From positions 50,752 through 114,751 of the forward strand of contig JAAEAF010003319.1 in the NCBI GenBank assembly GCA_011037195.1: DNA of 64,000 nt, in the 5' to 3' direction. The notes under the pieces are model-generated. The model saw only the letters and a program-made list of their open reading frames with translations, was not told the DNA's origin and did not search any database. Both the position numbers and the translations under genes were made by a program. The first letter of the stretch is position 1. The number at the start of each line of letters is the position of its first letter. This DNA comes from Triatoma infestans. Its lineage: Eukaryota > Arthropoda > Insecta > Hemiptera > Reduviidae. This document shows, piece by piece, positions 36,640 through 47,811 of this stretch.

Positions 36640-37845
36640 TGTATTGAGAAATATGTGCAACTATTTACTTCTAAAGTCTGGGATCTTTATGTCAATTTAA
36701 ATACCTATATTATGATGAATTATCTATGATTTTATGCGTTGCATCTTGCTTCACTTTATTAGTTCTGACCGAACGCGGTTTATTAAGGTTTATTTATAAT
36801 TAACTTGAGAGTTGACTTCAAATTTAAGGTGCTGTCACGGGCCACACAAACTATTTTATAAGCTTAATAGCTATATAAAAGAATTTGTTGACCATTGATG
36901 AATTAAGTTATGAAGAAGTTAGGTGAGGATCGTTCAAGTAAAAACATCAATTATGCCGACGTTTCGACAGAGTTTCCTGTCTTTATCAAGGCTTTAACAT
37001 ATAAACATTAATCGTGAAGATGTGGAATAAGAATTTAGAACATACACATTTGTTACATCTCAGAAACATAAATAGGAAAAAATAAAAAATTTAATTGTGA
37101 CTGGTTTTAAATCATCTACAGAGAGAATGTAGATGTTTTTTCTTGTCTGATCCTCACCAAATTTCTTCATAACTTAATGGCTAACTTTGTACGACTATGT
37201 ATGATAATAATCCAAAACAAAAAAAAATTGTTGCATATAACGACGGATAATAATATCGTAGATAATATAATCTTATATGTTATTTAACACTGCGGTCCCA
37301 ATTACATATTCAGTGATAAAATATTTTGTCTTGTAGGTCATTGCTATCACTTATGGTGTTTACTTTACAATTGTGAAAAGTCAAACTTTTGCTAGTTTTA
37401 TTTCTGGGTTTAATCAATCTCAAAGTAATTCTTATATCACTATGTATTTAGTAATACATATTAAGTTATGAATAATATACAGAAATTTAGTGAAACTAAG
37501 GAGAAAACTTTGATAAGCTGAAACGGTTAATCGAAATATGAACGTCACAGAAGAGGTTTCTGAGTTTCAGTGTGTTTCAACAACAGCTCCAGCCATTCTC
37601 TATAAAATTCAAGTGCTATCTAACCAAAAAATATTGGTGGATAACAGTTAAATTTAACATTAAACTGCCTTACAAGCTGGGGGGGACTCTAAGGGAGCGC
37701 TGCCATACAATCTGGTCACACATATGGAGCCATTAACAATAATGGGTGGAGAACCTAATAACCCACCAACTTTATTTATTCTAATGCTAAGGCGAACTAA
37801 ACATTTAATAAATGAAAAACTACAAGTCTGACGAAATTGTTTAAA
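36640..37845 (+). other. 3' flank of gene B shared with other copies
   Basis: About 37190-37800 aligns with 52220-52790 and 54948-55240 (shared text includes CAGCTCCAGCCATTCTCTA and CATTAACAATAATGGGTG). No coding region. A hairpin followed by GAAACGTCGG is read on the minus strand at 36956-36990. Confidence 0.6.
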
Positions 37846-37849
37846 AACT

Positions 37850-38350
37850 ATTAAGGGAAAATCATTTAGGCTTTCATACCAGTGTAAGGGGCCGTGCCGT
37901 TAAGTATGGAATATGTCCAGTAAGGGATCCAACCAGATGCCTGAGAGAGCTCCGTAAAAGACACAGCAGCGTCTCACTAATAGCCCTGTCCGGACCCGCG
38001 ATGAGCATTTTGGAATGCCGACAACCAACTGAGCTCAAGTTGTTTGCTGTGAAGTTGTCCATGATTTAAAGCCTGACAGATATGTGCCAGAAAACACGCC
38101 AACAGCCGGCTCCAGACCAATGAAAGGGAGAGAGGCGCCTAATTTGTCAAACCTATCCACCTCCTCATTCCCAAAAATTCCCATGTGACCTGGTACTCAG
38201 ACTAGAAGCAGGTCCTTCAGATAAGAAAGTTCTTCCAGTCTTTTAGAACATTCTAATACCAACCTGGAAGTGAAGATACGAGCACTCAGCGCCTTCAGCG
38301 CAGTTTGGCTGTCCGAGTAGATACAAACACCTTTGAAGTTAGTGTTACGT
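37850..38350 (-). mobile_element. LINE RNase H and C-terminal part (distal half of a split LINE)
   Basis: Minus-strand reading gives GVCIYSDSQTALKALSARIF, a stop, VPGHMGIFGNEEVDRFDKLG (RNase H core residues Asp, His, Asp), then at 38062-37874 a C-terminal segment ending LVGSLTGHIPYLTARPLTLV. This continues the LINE whose EN and RT lie at 40138-42790; the two halves are separated by a plus-strand insertion. Confidence 0.75.
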
Positions 38351-38351
38351 A

Positions 38352-40137
38352 TCCTTTTTTTTTTTATAATTTACAACTAGTGGCCTAGCCAGCTGCCTGA
38401 CTTCAAGACAAGGCCGTGGCCAAACAAATAAACCAAGGGTAAATACCCTTACATCAAAGCAAGCACAACAAAGGCTGGCCACTGGCCTAAATCGGTGGTC
38501 ACCGAACTAACCAAGGTCGCACACTAGGATAGATGTCTTGGTGTGAGTGTGGCCAACACTAATATATAAACTTCGCCCGATTGGAAGAGGAGAGAAATTA
38601 TACGATTATACTTATATACTTCATATACGAGCAGCAGTTTACGCGTCCCTATACAGTTTTTATTTATACTTATTACCTTTAGTTGTGCATCTTAGTTCAT
38701 TTATCTTAATCATTCTGATTTATTAGTTATTTATCTTCTATTTATTTCTAAGTATTTCTTGTTAATAGTTACCATTTTTTTACGTTTAAGTTATTGTTCA
38801 AATACAGTCTATTTTTATAAAATCCGTGTTAATAATTCGATTCACTAACTTCCAAAAATCTCTAAACAACTTCCGCCCTCTTCAAGACATCTACTACATA
38901 CCTCAGGAATCACATTAAACGATTCCTCTACATCTTGTAGTATCACGGTGGGATCAGATCATCCAATAAACGATTCCACTACACTGCCAAATGGTCTCCC
39001 GTTTCAAAATAGACCGCAGCTCCAGACCTACCATCCATTCTGGAACCGTACGTGTAACACCCGAGGTAATTATCAGGTATCACACCAAACGGATCCAATC
39101 TTGACCAATCTTCCCCTCTGTAACCTAAGTGCCCGCCAATACGCTTATCAACCAGGTTGGTCGGCTGAGGCCGCACTGGATGATCTTAACAGGCTGCTAT
39201 CGAAATCCTTGGAGGACAAGGAAATTGCGGTAGCCACCTTTCTGGACATTGAGGGCGCATTCAATAACGTCTCGCGCACCTCGGTCATCAACTCTCTCTA
39301 TAAAAGAGAAGTACCAGCAGTGTTATGCGGCTGGATGGAGTCTGGCAATACAACTCTGCGCTAGGGAGATTATAAGGCGAAAGATAGTGGGTAGAAGAGT
39401 GGCCATATACTCCGACAGTCAGGCGCCCTGAAGGCACTTTCCTCACACCAAATAGTCTCAAGACTGGTGTGGGACTGCCTAGTTGCCCTCACCAAGGTGG
39501 GTACTCGGAATAAACTGACACTCGCCTGGAGGGCGGGACATGCGGGGTTCCTGGGCAATGAGAGGGCGGTTGCCCTAGCGAGGAGGCTCGCAGGATACCT
39601 TTATAGGCCCCGAACCCTTCTGCGGCTTGTCCAGGAGCCTCATCCAAACTTCTATCAAGGGGTGGATAGAAGATCAGCGTCTGCGTTGGTGGGAGGGAAC
39701 ACCAGGACAGAGGCAGGCAAAACTCTTCATTAAAAGACATTTGCCTAAATTTACCAAGACCTACGGAGCCAAACCCGAAGGGATATAAGGTTATTTGTGG
39801 GTCTACTAACAGGGCATTGTAGGCTGAATAGACACATGCACCACCTACAACTTGCGGATAGTGCGGCATGCCGATTCTGCAAGGTAGGGGAGGAGACCCC
39901 GGCGCACATCTTTGTGAGTGCGCCGGCCTGGCGAGGATTAGGTTTCTTCAATTGGGGACGGGCAATCCGAAGCTGAAAGCTTCATGACGGAGCCGCTTTC
40001 AGCTTTGCTAGGATTGATTGGAGGGCAAGGCTGGGGGCTGTTCTGTAACTTAAGGGGATCCACAATAGACCTCAATTTGTAGGTCGCAGTGGAATGAGGC
40101 TCAACCCCCCCCCCCCCATTTTATTCTATTCTATTCC
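38352..40137 (+). mobile_element. Composite plus-strand insertion containing LINE RT and RNase H pieces
   Basis: From about 39120 the plus strand encodes an RT segment (SARQYAYQPGWSAEAALDDL, then VATFLDIEGAFNNVSRTSVI), at about 39390 RNase H (RRVAIYSDSQ; LTLAWRAGHAGFLGNERAVA), and the LINE C-terminal zinc region (39780-39940). It closes with GGATCCACAATAGACCT and a TTTTATTCTATTC tail near 40120. Residues between RT palm and RNase H are missing. The first 600 bp (38360-38960) are AT-rich with a TATAAA-like box and no frame; an LTR-like origin is possible but unproven. It sits between the halves of a minus-strand LINE. Confidence 0.7.
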
Positions 40138-42790
40138 CCTCTGTAAGAATGCTCGAAAACTAAAGTCCTTAACATTCTGTCAGAAGGAAAGCCTGTAATA
40201 AGAACCTTCAAAAGCATCTCGCGATGAATGATAGAATGACCATATCGCTTACCCTGCCAAAAACCTGCCTGTTTAATTCTATAACAGGCTTTCATTGCCA
40301 CAGTTTTCACCTCTACAAAGAGCGGCGGGATTCCCAATAAAATCTCCATTGCAGCTGTTGGCGTGGTCCGTATCGCACCGGACACCGCCAGACAAGCCAA
40401 GCGTTGAATATGCTCAAGCAGCAGTCTAGCGGATCTTATCTCATTGCGACGCCACGACGCCACAACCGCATATAACAACCTAGATTTAATAACCACCCCA
40501 TAAATCCAAAACATCATCTTGGGAGTAATCCCCCAGTTTTTACCTACAATTCTTCGAAATTCTCAAAAGGAAATAATTTCCTTTTGATACTGAGTCTTAA
40601 CATGTTCCGACCAATTTAATTTACTGTCAAAAACCACTCCAAGAAACTTCACTGATTTGCAAATCTGAACAGAAGTTCCTAATAACCTAGGAGGTGTTAA
40701 TCCTACGATCTTCCTCCTATTAGTAAACAAAATCATCTGGATCTTACTGGGATTAATTGAAAGATCTTATCCTGAGTCCAATTATATACCACGTTGAGGG
40801 CACTTTGCATTAAGTCCGAGATAATAGTCAGAAATCGCCCCAGCAATAAAATAACACAATTATCGGCATTGCCTGACATAGAATCCCGATGAATTCATCC
40901 TGGTTAACAGTTCATCCAGGACAGCACACCATAGCTTTGGTGAGTGACAACCACCTTTGGTGAGTGACACCCTTTCCCCGCTCCCACAACCTGTGGAACT
41001 CTAAACCTTAAATAAATACCTATCCAGTTAATTAAAACTGGTTGTATACCTTTTCGACCTAGAGAATCTTCAAGAATGATAAATGCCCCTTCAACATCAA
41101 AGAAACAACCTAAAGCATTAGAAACACTCTAAAGAAGCACCCTTTGTCTCTAGAGCAGATTCTACCTCCCGACCGACAATGCAAAGCAGTCTCGGTCGAT
41201 TTTCCTACAGTATAAGCTTGTAGGTTTGGATGGAATGGATGATCCTTCAAAGGACCATCCATCAGTAATACGCACCAATCTTTCCAAAGTTTTTAAAAGG
41301 AATGAGGTAAGACTTATAGGTCTACATGCCTTAGGGTCAGAGTGGTCACTTCTTCCTGGTTTGGGAATAAAGACCACCCTAACTGCCCTCCATAATGTTG
41401 GCACATAACCAAACATTAAACAACCTTTAAAAATCCTTATCAACACCTTCGTCAGTACAGCCCCATACACGCCATGTAAGTACAGTTACCATTTTGTAAT
41501 TGACAAGGATAAACTCAGTCAGGTTCAGGTGGCTTAAATGGTGAGAAACTTTCACTGCCCAAACCACTCTATGCACAGTAACTATCTCGTCACTAGCCAG
41601 GTCACTAGATTCCAGCTTCCTCCCACCAACCGCAGACGAAGCAGTCCTGTTTATGTTCATGTTATCCGGGAAATGGGTATTAAGTAGGAGCTGTAATGTC
41701 TCCATTTCTCCTCCTGTAAAGGAACCGTCAAGATATTTTAAAGTACCCAACTGACAGTCCTCATCCTTACCAAAATCCGTACCAGCCTAGTTGTCTCTTG
41801 AGTCGAATTTAGATCCTCGCAAAAGGATCTCCAAGATTTTCTCTTAGCTTTCTTTAAACGTATTTATACGCTTTTTTAAGACTATTGTAACTATCCCATG
41901 ATTCCGAAGAATCGGTTAGGACCGCCTTCCTGTAAGAGCCTCTAACTTGTCTTCTTAGCTTTTCTAACGAAGATGACCACGAGGGGTTCCCACTACCACT
42001 AACTAACTTGGGAGGACAGGTCGCTTCGAATGAAGACCTAATGTGTTCATGAAGTATACCAGCCTCTCTTTCTAATTCAGTAATATCACCAAGAGCACTT
42101 GACTGGATAATCATTCTATTTCCTAGAAGTCTAGAATAAGAATTCCTTCTGCTGTTTCTATGGTAGCCATGGTGATTGGATCAATCCCCAGACTAAACCT
42201 AATAATCCTATGATCAGAAATAGAACCCTCCGAACCTACACACCAATCATTAATCAGTTCACTAATATCTAGAAGCAAGAGTGGTATCAATAACTTGTCT
42301 TCCAATCGTGGTTACAAAAGTGTGTTCAGAATCCCTATTTATAACATCCTGCTCAGTACCCATCTAGATGTCCATTACAGCGCGACCCTCAGTATTGATG
42401 TTGCTGCTGCCTCAGACAACATGTTCTGTATTTGCATCACATCCTATAATTATAGGTGTGTTGCTGGACTCCGAAAACCGTACCAATCTACTAATTCCTG
42501 AGGAGGAGGAGAGGGTTGATCATAGGGGAAATAGGCCGAGGCCATCACCATACCAAGAGTCTCTCCAACCCCCAGAGCACCCCTCACCGCCAGCAGATCC
42601 CTAGAGCAAAACTGTCAGCAGAACGGCGCCGACATCTCTACTAACACAAATACATTTCTAGGAGTGCCCCCGCCATCCGCAACAAACAGCCTGCCATTGA
42701 CCGCACTCAAACTTCGAACAAGTCCTTTATAAGCATAAAGTTCTTGGATAAGTGTAAAATATGTATGCAGCCCAGCCATAGAGCGGCACA
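40138..42790 (-). mobile_element. LINE endonuclease and RT (proximal half of a split LINE)
   Basis: Minus strand from 42790: endonuclease pieces (SRDLLAVRGALGVGETLGMV, ASAYFPYD, GCDANTEHVV, then DWCVGSEGSISDHRIIRFSL at about 42260-42200), RT fingers (41470-41270: YVPTLWRAVRVVFIPKPG, KACRPISLTSFLLKTLERLV), degraded palm, and thumb (40740-40131: LTGITPKMMFWIYGVVIKSR-like text followed by RSARLLLEHIQRLACLAVSG). Stops and frameshifts throughout. The EN text CSRDLLAVR…ASAYFPYD is typical of the R1/I/LOA groups. Confidence 0.8.
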
Positions 42791-42794
42791 AATT

Positions 42795-44330
42795 AGCGTT
42801 GCATCTTTGCTATGCTGAAAGTTAACCTGAACCATTTCTTGCAAACTTCTGACATACTTGTTAGACAGCAGACAGGAAGAAAAATAAATAATAATAATAA
42901 TAATATAATAATAAATAAATATATATCAATATCAAATAAAAATAAAAATACCTGCCTTACATATCTCTTCTTTTTCCTTTGACCACGTTTCAGAGATCAC
43001 CGCAGGGGGACAAATCCTCCGCGGCTCCTCCTGACACGTGCTCCTTCAGAAGCAAGCCTTCCCTGCCTCAGGATATTTTTCGAGATTCCCACCCATTAGT
43101 GCATCCAGACCCTAGTCACCCGACTCTTGATGTACAGAGAATTACCCCCACCACTGGTGTCCCCTCCTCTAAGGGGCCCCCGGTTGACGAATTTAAAATT
43201 AAAAATACTTAATTAATAATAATAAAAATTTATCTCCAGAGCTCTCCACCCTCCCCGGAGGCTCACAATTTGGGACGCTTTGAAGTAGCGCCTTTGAAGT
43301 ATCCCAGAGATATAGCGCCCAGGGATTGTAGGCGAAGACCCACAATACCCGGGAACTCACCCATGCGTACTTTACGCTAGCCGATTGACCAGAGCTGGGT
43401 TAAGCTCTGGCCGCCTGTTTAGCGGAGTCAGGAACCAAAGTGGTATGTTGGACTGTAAGGCACGCTGACGGAACTTGCCTCCAGCAAAAACCTGCGTCCT
43501 CAACCGCCAGGACTTCCTCCCCCACGACACAGGTATGCACACACGGCAAACATCCCCACAACACCAGCACTGCCACAGGCGTGTAAAAATGTAATTGTGT
43601 AGGCGTACGATGTTAAGGCGTTTAGGTGTAAGTGATGCAGAATGAATCCCACACAGAGGCTCCTCAGCAAAAGAGATCGCAGCAAGAGGATCGCCATAAA
43701 TTAGGGCGACCCGAACAGAGGGCAGAAAAGTTCCTACCAACTTACACACCAGGCGGGACACCGCTGCCTGTGTTAGTCTGTAATTGTAGCTGAGGTACGT
43801 GGGAGCGCTAAGTTCCCAAATAGTCTGAAGGCTATCCTCTGCATTCGTCCACCCTTTTAGCCATCCGCGCTTCCACAAAAGTAGAGCGCAGATGTTACCA
43901 GAGCCGCAACGAGGACGCGCAGATTGGACTTGAATGAGGTTCCGCGACAGGATATCTGTCTCTACAAACATAGAGAAGTTTCACCCTATGTGAATAATAA
44001 TACTCCCTCGAACCATTTGGCTCCATTCGGAGGAACAGTTCTGTTCAATATGATTCATAAAATTTTAATTAATTCACCTCTGATAATTAATGTCAGTTAT
44101 TTATTTATAATTCCTCCGATTAGAGGCTCATCCTTACTTTCCTTCCCATAATTTGTTCCCACGTGAGCTCGTTTTCCAAGACATGCTGCGTGGATGCACG
44201 GGTTTCGCTCCATGGCTCCCCCTTAAATTGGGGTGGAAAGCTTAGGCGTTGCAGAGATGTTAAGAGACTGCTGAAACTGTTAATAGAAATTGCGATTAAC
44301 ACAATTATCATGTTTGAGAAGTTGTAATGT
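42795..44330. other. GC-richer unclassified stretch, possibly LINE 5' region
   Basis: Contains an (AAT)n microsatellite near 42888-42920 and GC-rich blocks on the minus strand directly upstream of the LINE endonuclease, so it may hold its degraded ORF1 or 5' UTR. The longest open frame is 43971-43372 on the minus strand (199 codons), with no recognised domain. I do not call it a gene. Confidence 0.4.
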
Positions 44331-44944
44331 CAAATGTTTTATTACTGGCTGTTTTCAAAGCTTCTGTATACTCATTTACAGCCAATCTGAGATCTTTTCA
44401 ATTTCTGATTTGCCTACCACTCCTAGCAAATTAGGTTTTAGTTCTTTTTGCACCTGTTATTTAAAATGAACTATGAATAGCTGTTCATACAACAGAATTT
44501 TCTGTTTTGAAAGAAAGTATAGAAGAAGACGTCTTTATTTAATTTATAAAATTTCAAAAATACATAAATATAAAATAGTATTTCAATTACAGTGCAAAAA
44601 AAAATAATTAATTAATTAATAAAAAACTAAAAATAAATTCCTTATAAAGAAAACAACATGGTCATTGACGACATCCGTGGAAAAGTAAAGTATATTATGA
44701 TCAGAAATATTCTCACTTAGTCTTTGTTTTTCAATATTGCCGTTTCTAATTCATCAGTATTACTTATGAAATGTAGTTAATTTCGTATATTCAATGAAAT
44801 TGTTGAGGTCTCTGGGTATTACAAAATGCTTCTATTTCCATTCCTCTTTTTTTAGATAAACCGACGAACAAGATTTTACAACAACAGTTTGAATCCGAGG
44901 GAAATCACCTCCAATTGTGTTGGTTAAAATCTGTCAACTGGAAG

Positions 44945-46646
44945 CAGTGGCGGCTACTGGTATTCACGATTGCGCGACTGAACCCCCCAGCTATTTGAAA
45001 AAAAAAAATTAAAAATTAACAAATTTTCATATTTTTATTTTATTTCATATTTCAATTTCAAAAAAATATTTTCATTTTTATATTAGTTACAAACATTAGG
45101 TCACAATAAAAATTGTATATATTGCCGATCTCAAATCAAATTCAAATCCATGTATAATGAATGATGCGAAAAAAAATATTGATTGGTTTGTCAAATAGGA
45201 GAATCAGACATAAAACAATAGGAACGTGTAACAGTATAGGAGTTCACTCTAATGTGTTGTTTAATGAAATTGGGCACTGTAGCGAATTTATGTATAATAC
45301 AGTACATATCAGGAGATCTATAAAATGTAGGAAGTTGCAGGTTCCAGTTGGGCGTCGCGCTGGAGAATTTATATATATATATACTAGCTAACCCGACCAC
45401 GCTTCGCTGTGGCTCAGTCTGATTTTTAGGCTTAAACATGCGTGATTTTGATAATTTGTTTCGATGCTTTGGAATACCCTGTCTACTAATTCTTCTTTTG
45501 AATGTACAATGTTGCAGAAATTAGATGGGAAGGTGAATTTTCCCGTTTGCGAATTTTTAGGAGCAGTGCCGTTACCGAGTTCGAGTAATTGTCTTGAAAA
45601 TATGGCAGCTGTTGGATCGTTTTGAAGTTGAACTCTCATATTCGTTGTTAAATGATTTTTTTTTTACTGTGCTCCAAAGAGTTGAATATTTCAAGCAGGC
45701 ATGCAATTCATCAGCTGGTGTTGAGCGAGGTATCACTGGAAGCGTTTGCCTGAAGTCACTAGATAGTAACACCAATGCTCCACCAAATGAACCCTGATTT
45801 TTCGCAAGTCTTTCAATGTGCTTCCATTGACTTCTTATAAGCCATTGTACACTCATCCCACACAATGATTTTGCATGCCTGAAGAACCTTTCCCATTCCT
45901 GATGTTTTAGAAATGTTACATGTTGGATTTTCTGTGAAGTGCATGTTTAAGTCATAACATTTTACGATCTCCTTCCATCAACGTAGCAGCAAAACTTGAA
46001 GAAGCAAGTGCTAACGCAATATGGCCGTTTGAACGGATTTTAGCTCGGAATTTCCCGTTTCCGTGGGAACTTCGGAATAGAGGTACTTACAAATAGTTGA
46101 GAAAGAGGTTCAGAAAGTGAGCCACCATCGCAACGCGTCTATCTATTTCTGCCAACCTCGCGAAACGCTCGGAGAAGTTCCCTTTTCCGTTGGAACTTCG
46201 GAGTAAAAAGTATATATGAACACTCTTTTAAAGAAATGCAACATTATGTAAAAATTTCAAGTCAATCCATCGACTACTTTTCGAGTTTTGCGGCCATAAA
46301 CATACGGATGCTGAATTTATATATATATATAATTTTTTTGGATAATTACACCGAAAAACTTTATTTAGATAATTAAATTTCCGTTAAGTTAACCACTTAA
46401 TTTTTGAACTCAAACCTTCTCTTTTGAATCTCTTTTTTTCACAGTTCTTGTCTGGGTGCACAGTGACCGATTTATTGTTAATTTAATATATTTAATTGTA
46501 GTGGAGGGATGCAAGTTTTTACCTGGCTGCTGGCTTACTTCATGATTTCTATCTAGCCAACTGCTAATAATACGTAGTATGTCGTAATTACATCAAAAAA
46601 ATGTTGAACCCCCCCCCCCACATATCCAAGTCAGGAGCCGCCACTG
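44945..46646. mobile_element. hAT-type element with perfect 8-bp target duplication
   Basis: The left end CAGTGGCGGCTACTG (44945-44959) and the complement of the right end CAGGAGCCGCCACTG (46632-46646) are inverted repeats with one mismatch. Flanking ACTGGAAG occurs at 44937-44944 and 46647-46654, the 8-bp duplication expected of hAT transposons. No hAT transposase was seen; a Helitron occupies most of the interior. The internal poly-C run near 46607 may be unstable. Confidence 0.92.
45384..46328 (-). mobile_element. Helitron fragment with PIF1-type helicase remnant, nested in the hAT element
   Basis: Minus-strand frames encode the Helitron PIF1-like helicase: about 46055-45975 (SNGHIALALASSSFAATLM), 45865-45600 (GALVLLSSDFRQTLPVIPRS, motif II/III region) and 45639-45450 (MRVQLQNDPTAAIFSRQLLE; NFCNIVHSKEELVDRVFQ). 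The 3' end on the minus strand is a short CCAC…GTGG hairpin then CTAG at 45387-45384, followed by T and an AT-rich target, as Helitrons require. The 5' end is near 46325 in TA repeats. The Rep nuclease is missing and frames are broken. Confidence 0.85.
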
Positions 46647-46654
46647 ACTGGAAG

Positions 46655-46860
46655 TAAATTTTAATTTAATGGATTTTTTAGTGTTTTGTAATTTTTTCAA
46701 AAATGGTTCCAAGACATCTTTTAAACATGGTACATCAATTACATATATACCATATAGAACAAAAATTTGTTTATTTAAAAAATTTTTCCAGCAAAATTTT
46801 ATGAGGGAATTTTCTCCCTCAGTAATGAAATTTTTCAATAATAATTGCGTAAATTGCTGC
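46655..46860 (+). repeat. Repeat family A, partial copy upstream of gene C
   Basis: Matches repeat A with TTTTTCAAAAATGGTTCCAA, AAACATGGTACATCAATTAC and the TTTTCTCCCTCA block shared with copies upstream of B and D. The hAT element inserted at its left edge. Confidence 0.5.
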
Positions 46861-46936
46861 AAGAGAAAAATGTCATGTGAGTTTTACGCCAGATTTTTAT
46901 TTTAGAATAATTCTGAAATATTAAATTATTAGTTAA

Positions 46937-46974
46937 CTATCGATTATGAATATTAAACATTTATCGATTTGCAT
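46937..46974 (+). promoter_or_regulatory. Conserved ATCGAT pair upstream of gene C
   Basis: CTATCGATTATGAATATTAA then TTATCGATTTGCAT, 875 bp before the start codon, nearly identical to the block upstream of gene B. Confidence 0.4.
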
Positions 46975-47811
46975 AGAAATCAGTAACGTGAAGGTTACTA
47001 TAAGTGATACAAGTGATGAAAGTACAAGGAGGTTCTAACAGCTTTTAACATTTTCCCTCAGATTATCTTGTTTGTAAATTGTTGCTATTGATTATTTCAG
47101 AAAAATGAAAATGTTTATATAAAAAAAATTCTCTTCTGCCCTATTTAGATCAAGTCAAATTTCAATTGCGTTGTTTGTCTCGAGGATTACCTAAGAGAAA
47201 TGATATAAATTGTGTGCTCTATAGAGAACTAAGCATCAGGTAGTTGGCAACAATATAAGAAATTTCATTCTTTTCTTAGTAGTGGTTTTTCCTTTCTTTG
47301 ATATTATCAAAGTGTCAGGTTATCATATTCAGTAAAGGTTACACATATGAATTAGAGGAAGGTAGTAAGGTATGATCCATATTGTGTATGTGGTAAATAT
47401 AAATGCATTATTTGTTTTAAAATACAGCCCGAAATTTACATTGGGCGCGGTAGTAGGAAGAAAATTATTTACTTTAAAATGCCTACAAATCCAATGACTA
47501 GATGAACATAAAAACCGCCCTTCCCGAAAACTATTTTGATCAGATTCTAAAAAATGAGTAAACTAAAATATTACCCACATTTAAAATTACAGTATAAATT
47601 TAGTATGGGGGTGTTTTTCCAAAGATAAAAAAAAAGCTAAAGTAAATGAACACATTATTATTGGTTCACCTGTAATAATGAGAAAGGTTTTTTTTTTAGT
47701 AATGTACGCACTATCTGATTGAAAAATGACTCATCGTTTGATCAAGAGCACTTGACAAGATTACATCCTCTCAGATAAAAATGTTCAGTTGAGGCCGGTG
47801 TTTCAAGTGCA

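Noticed and set aside
42888..42920. Structured repeat array resembling CRISPR
   Set aside because: It is a simple AAT microsatellite in eukaryotic DNA.
43372..43971. 199-codon minus-strand frame
   Set aside because: No recognisable motif. It lies upstream of a dead LINE and is GC-rich, so a chance frame in transposon DNA is more likely than a gene.
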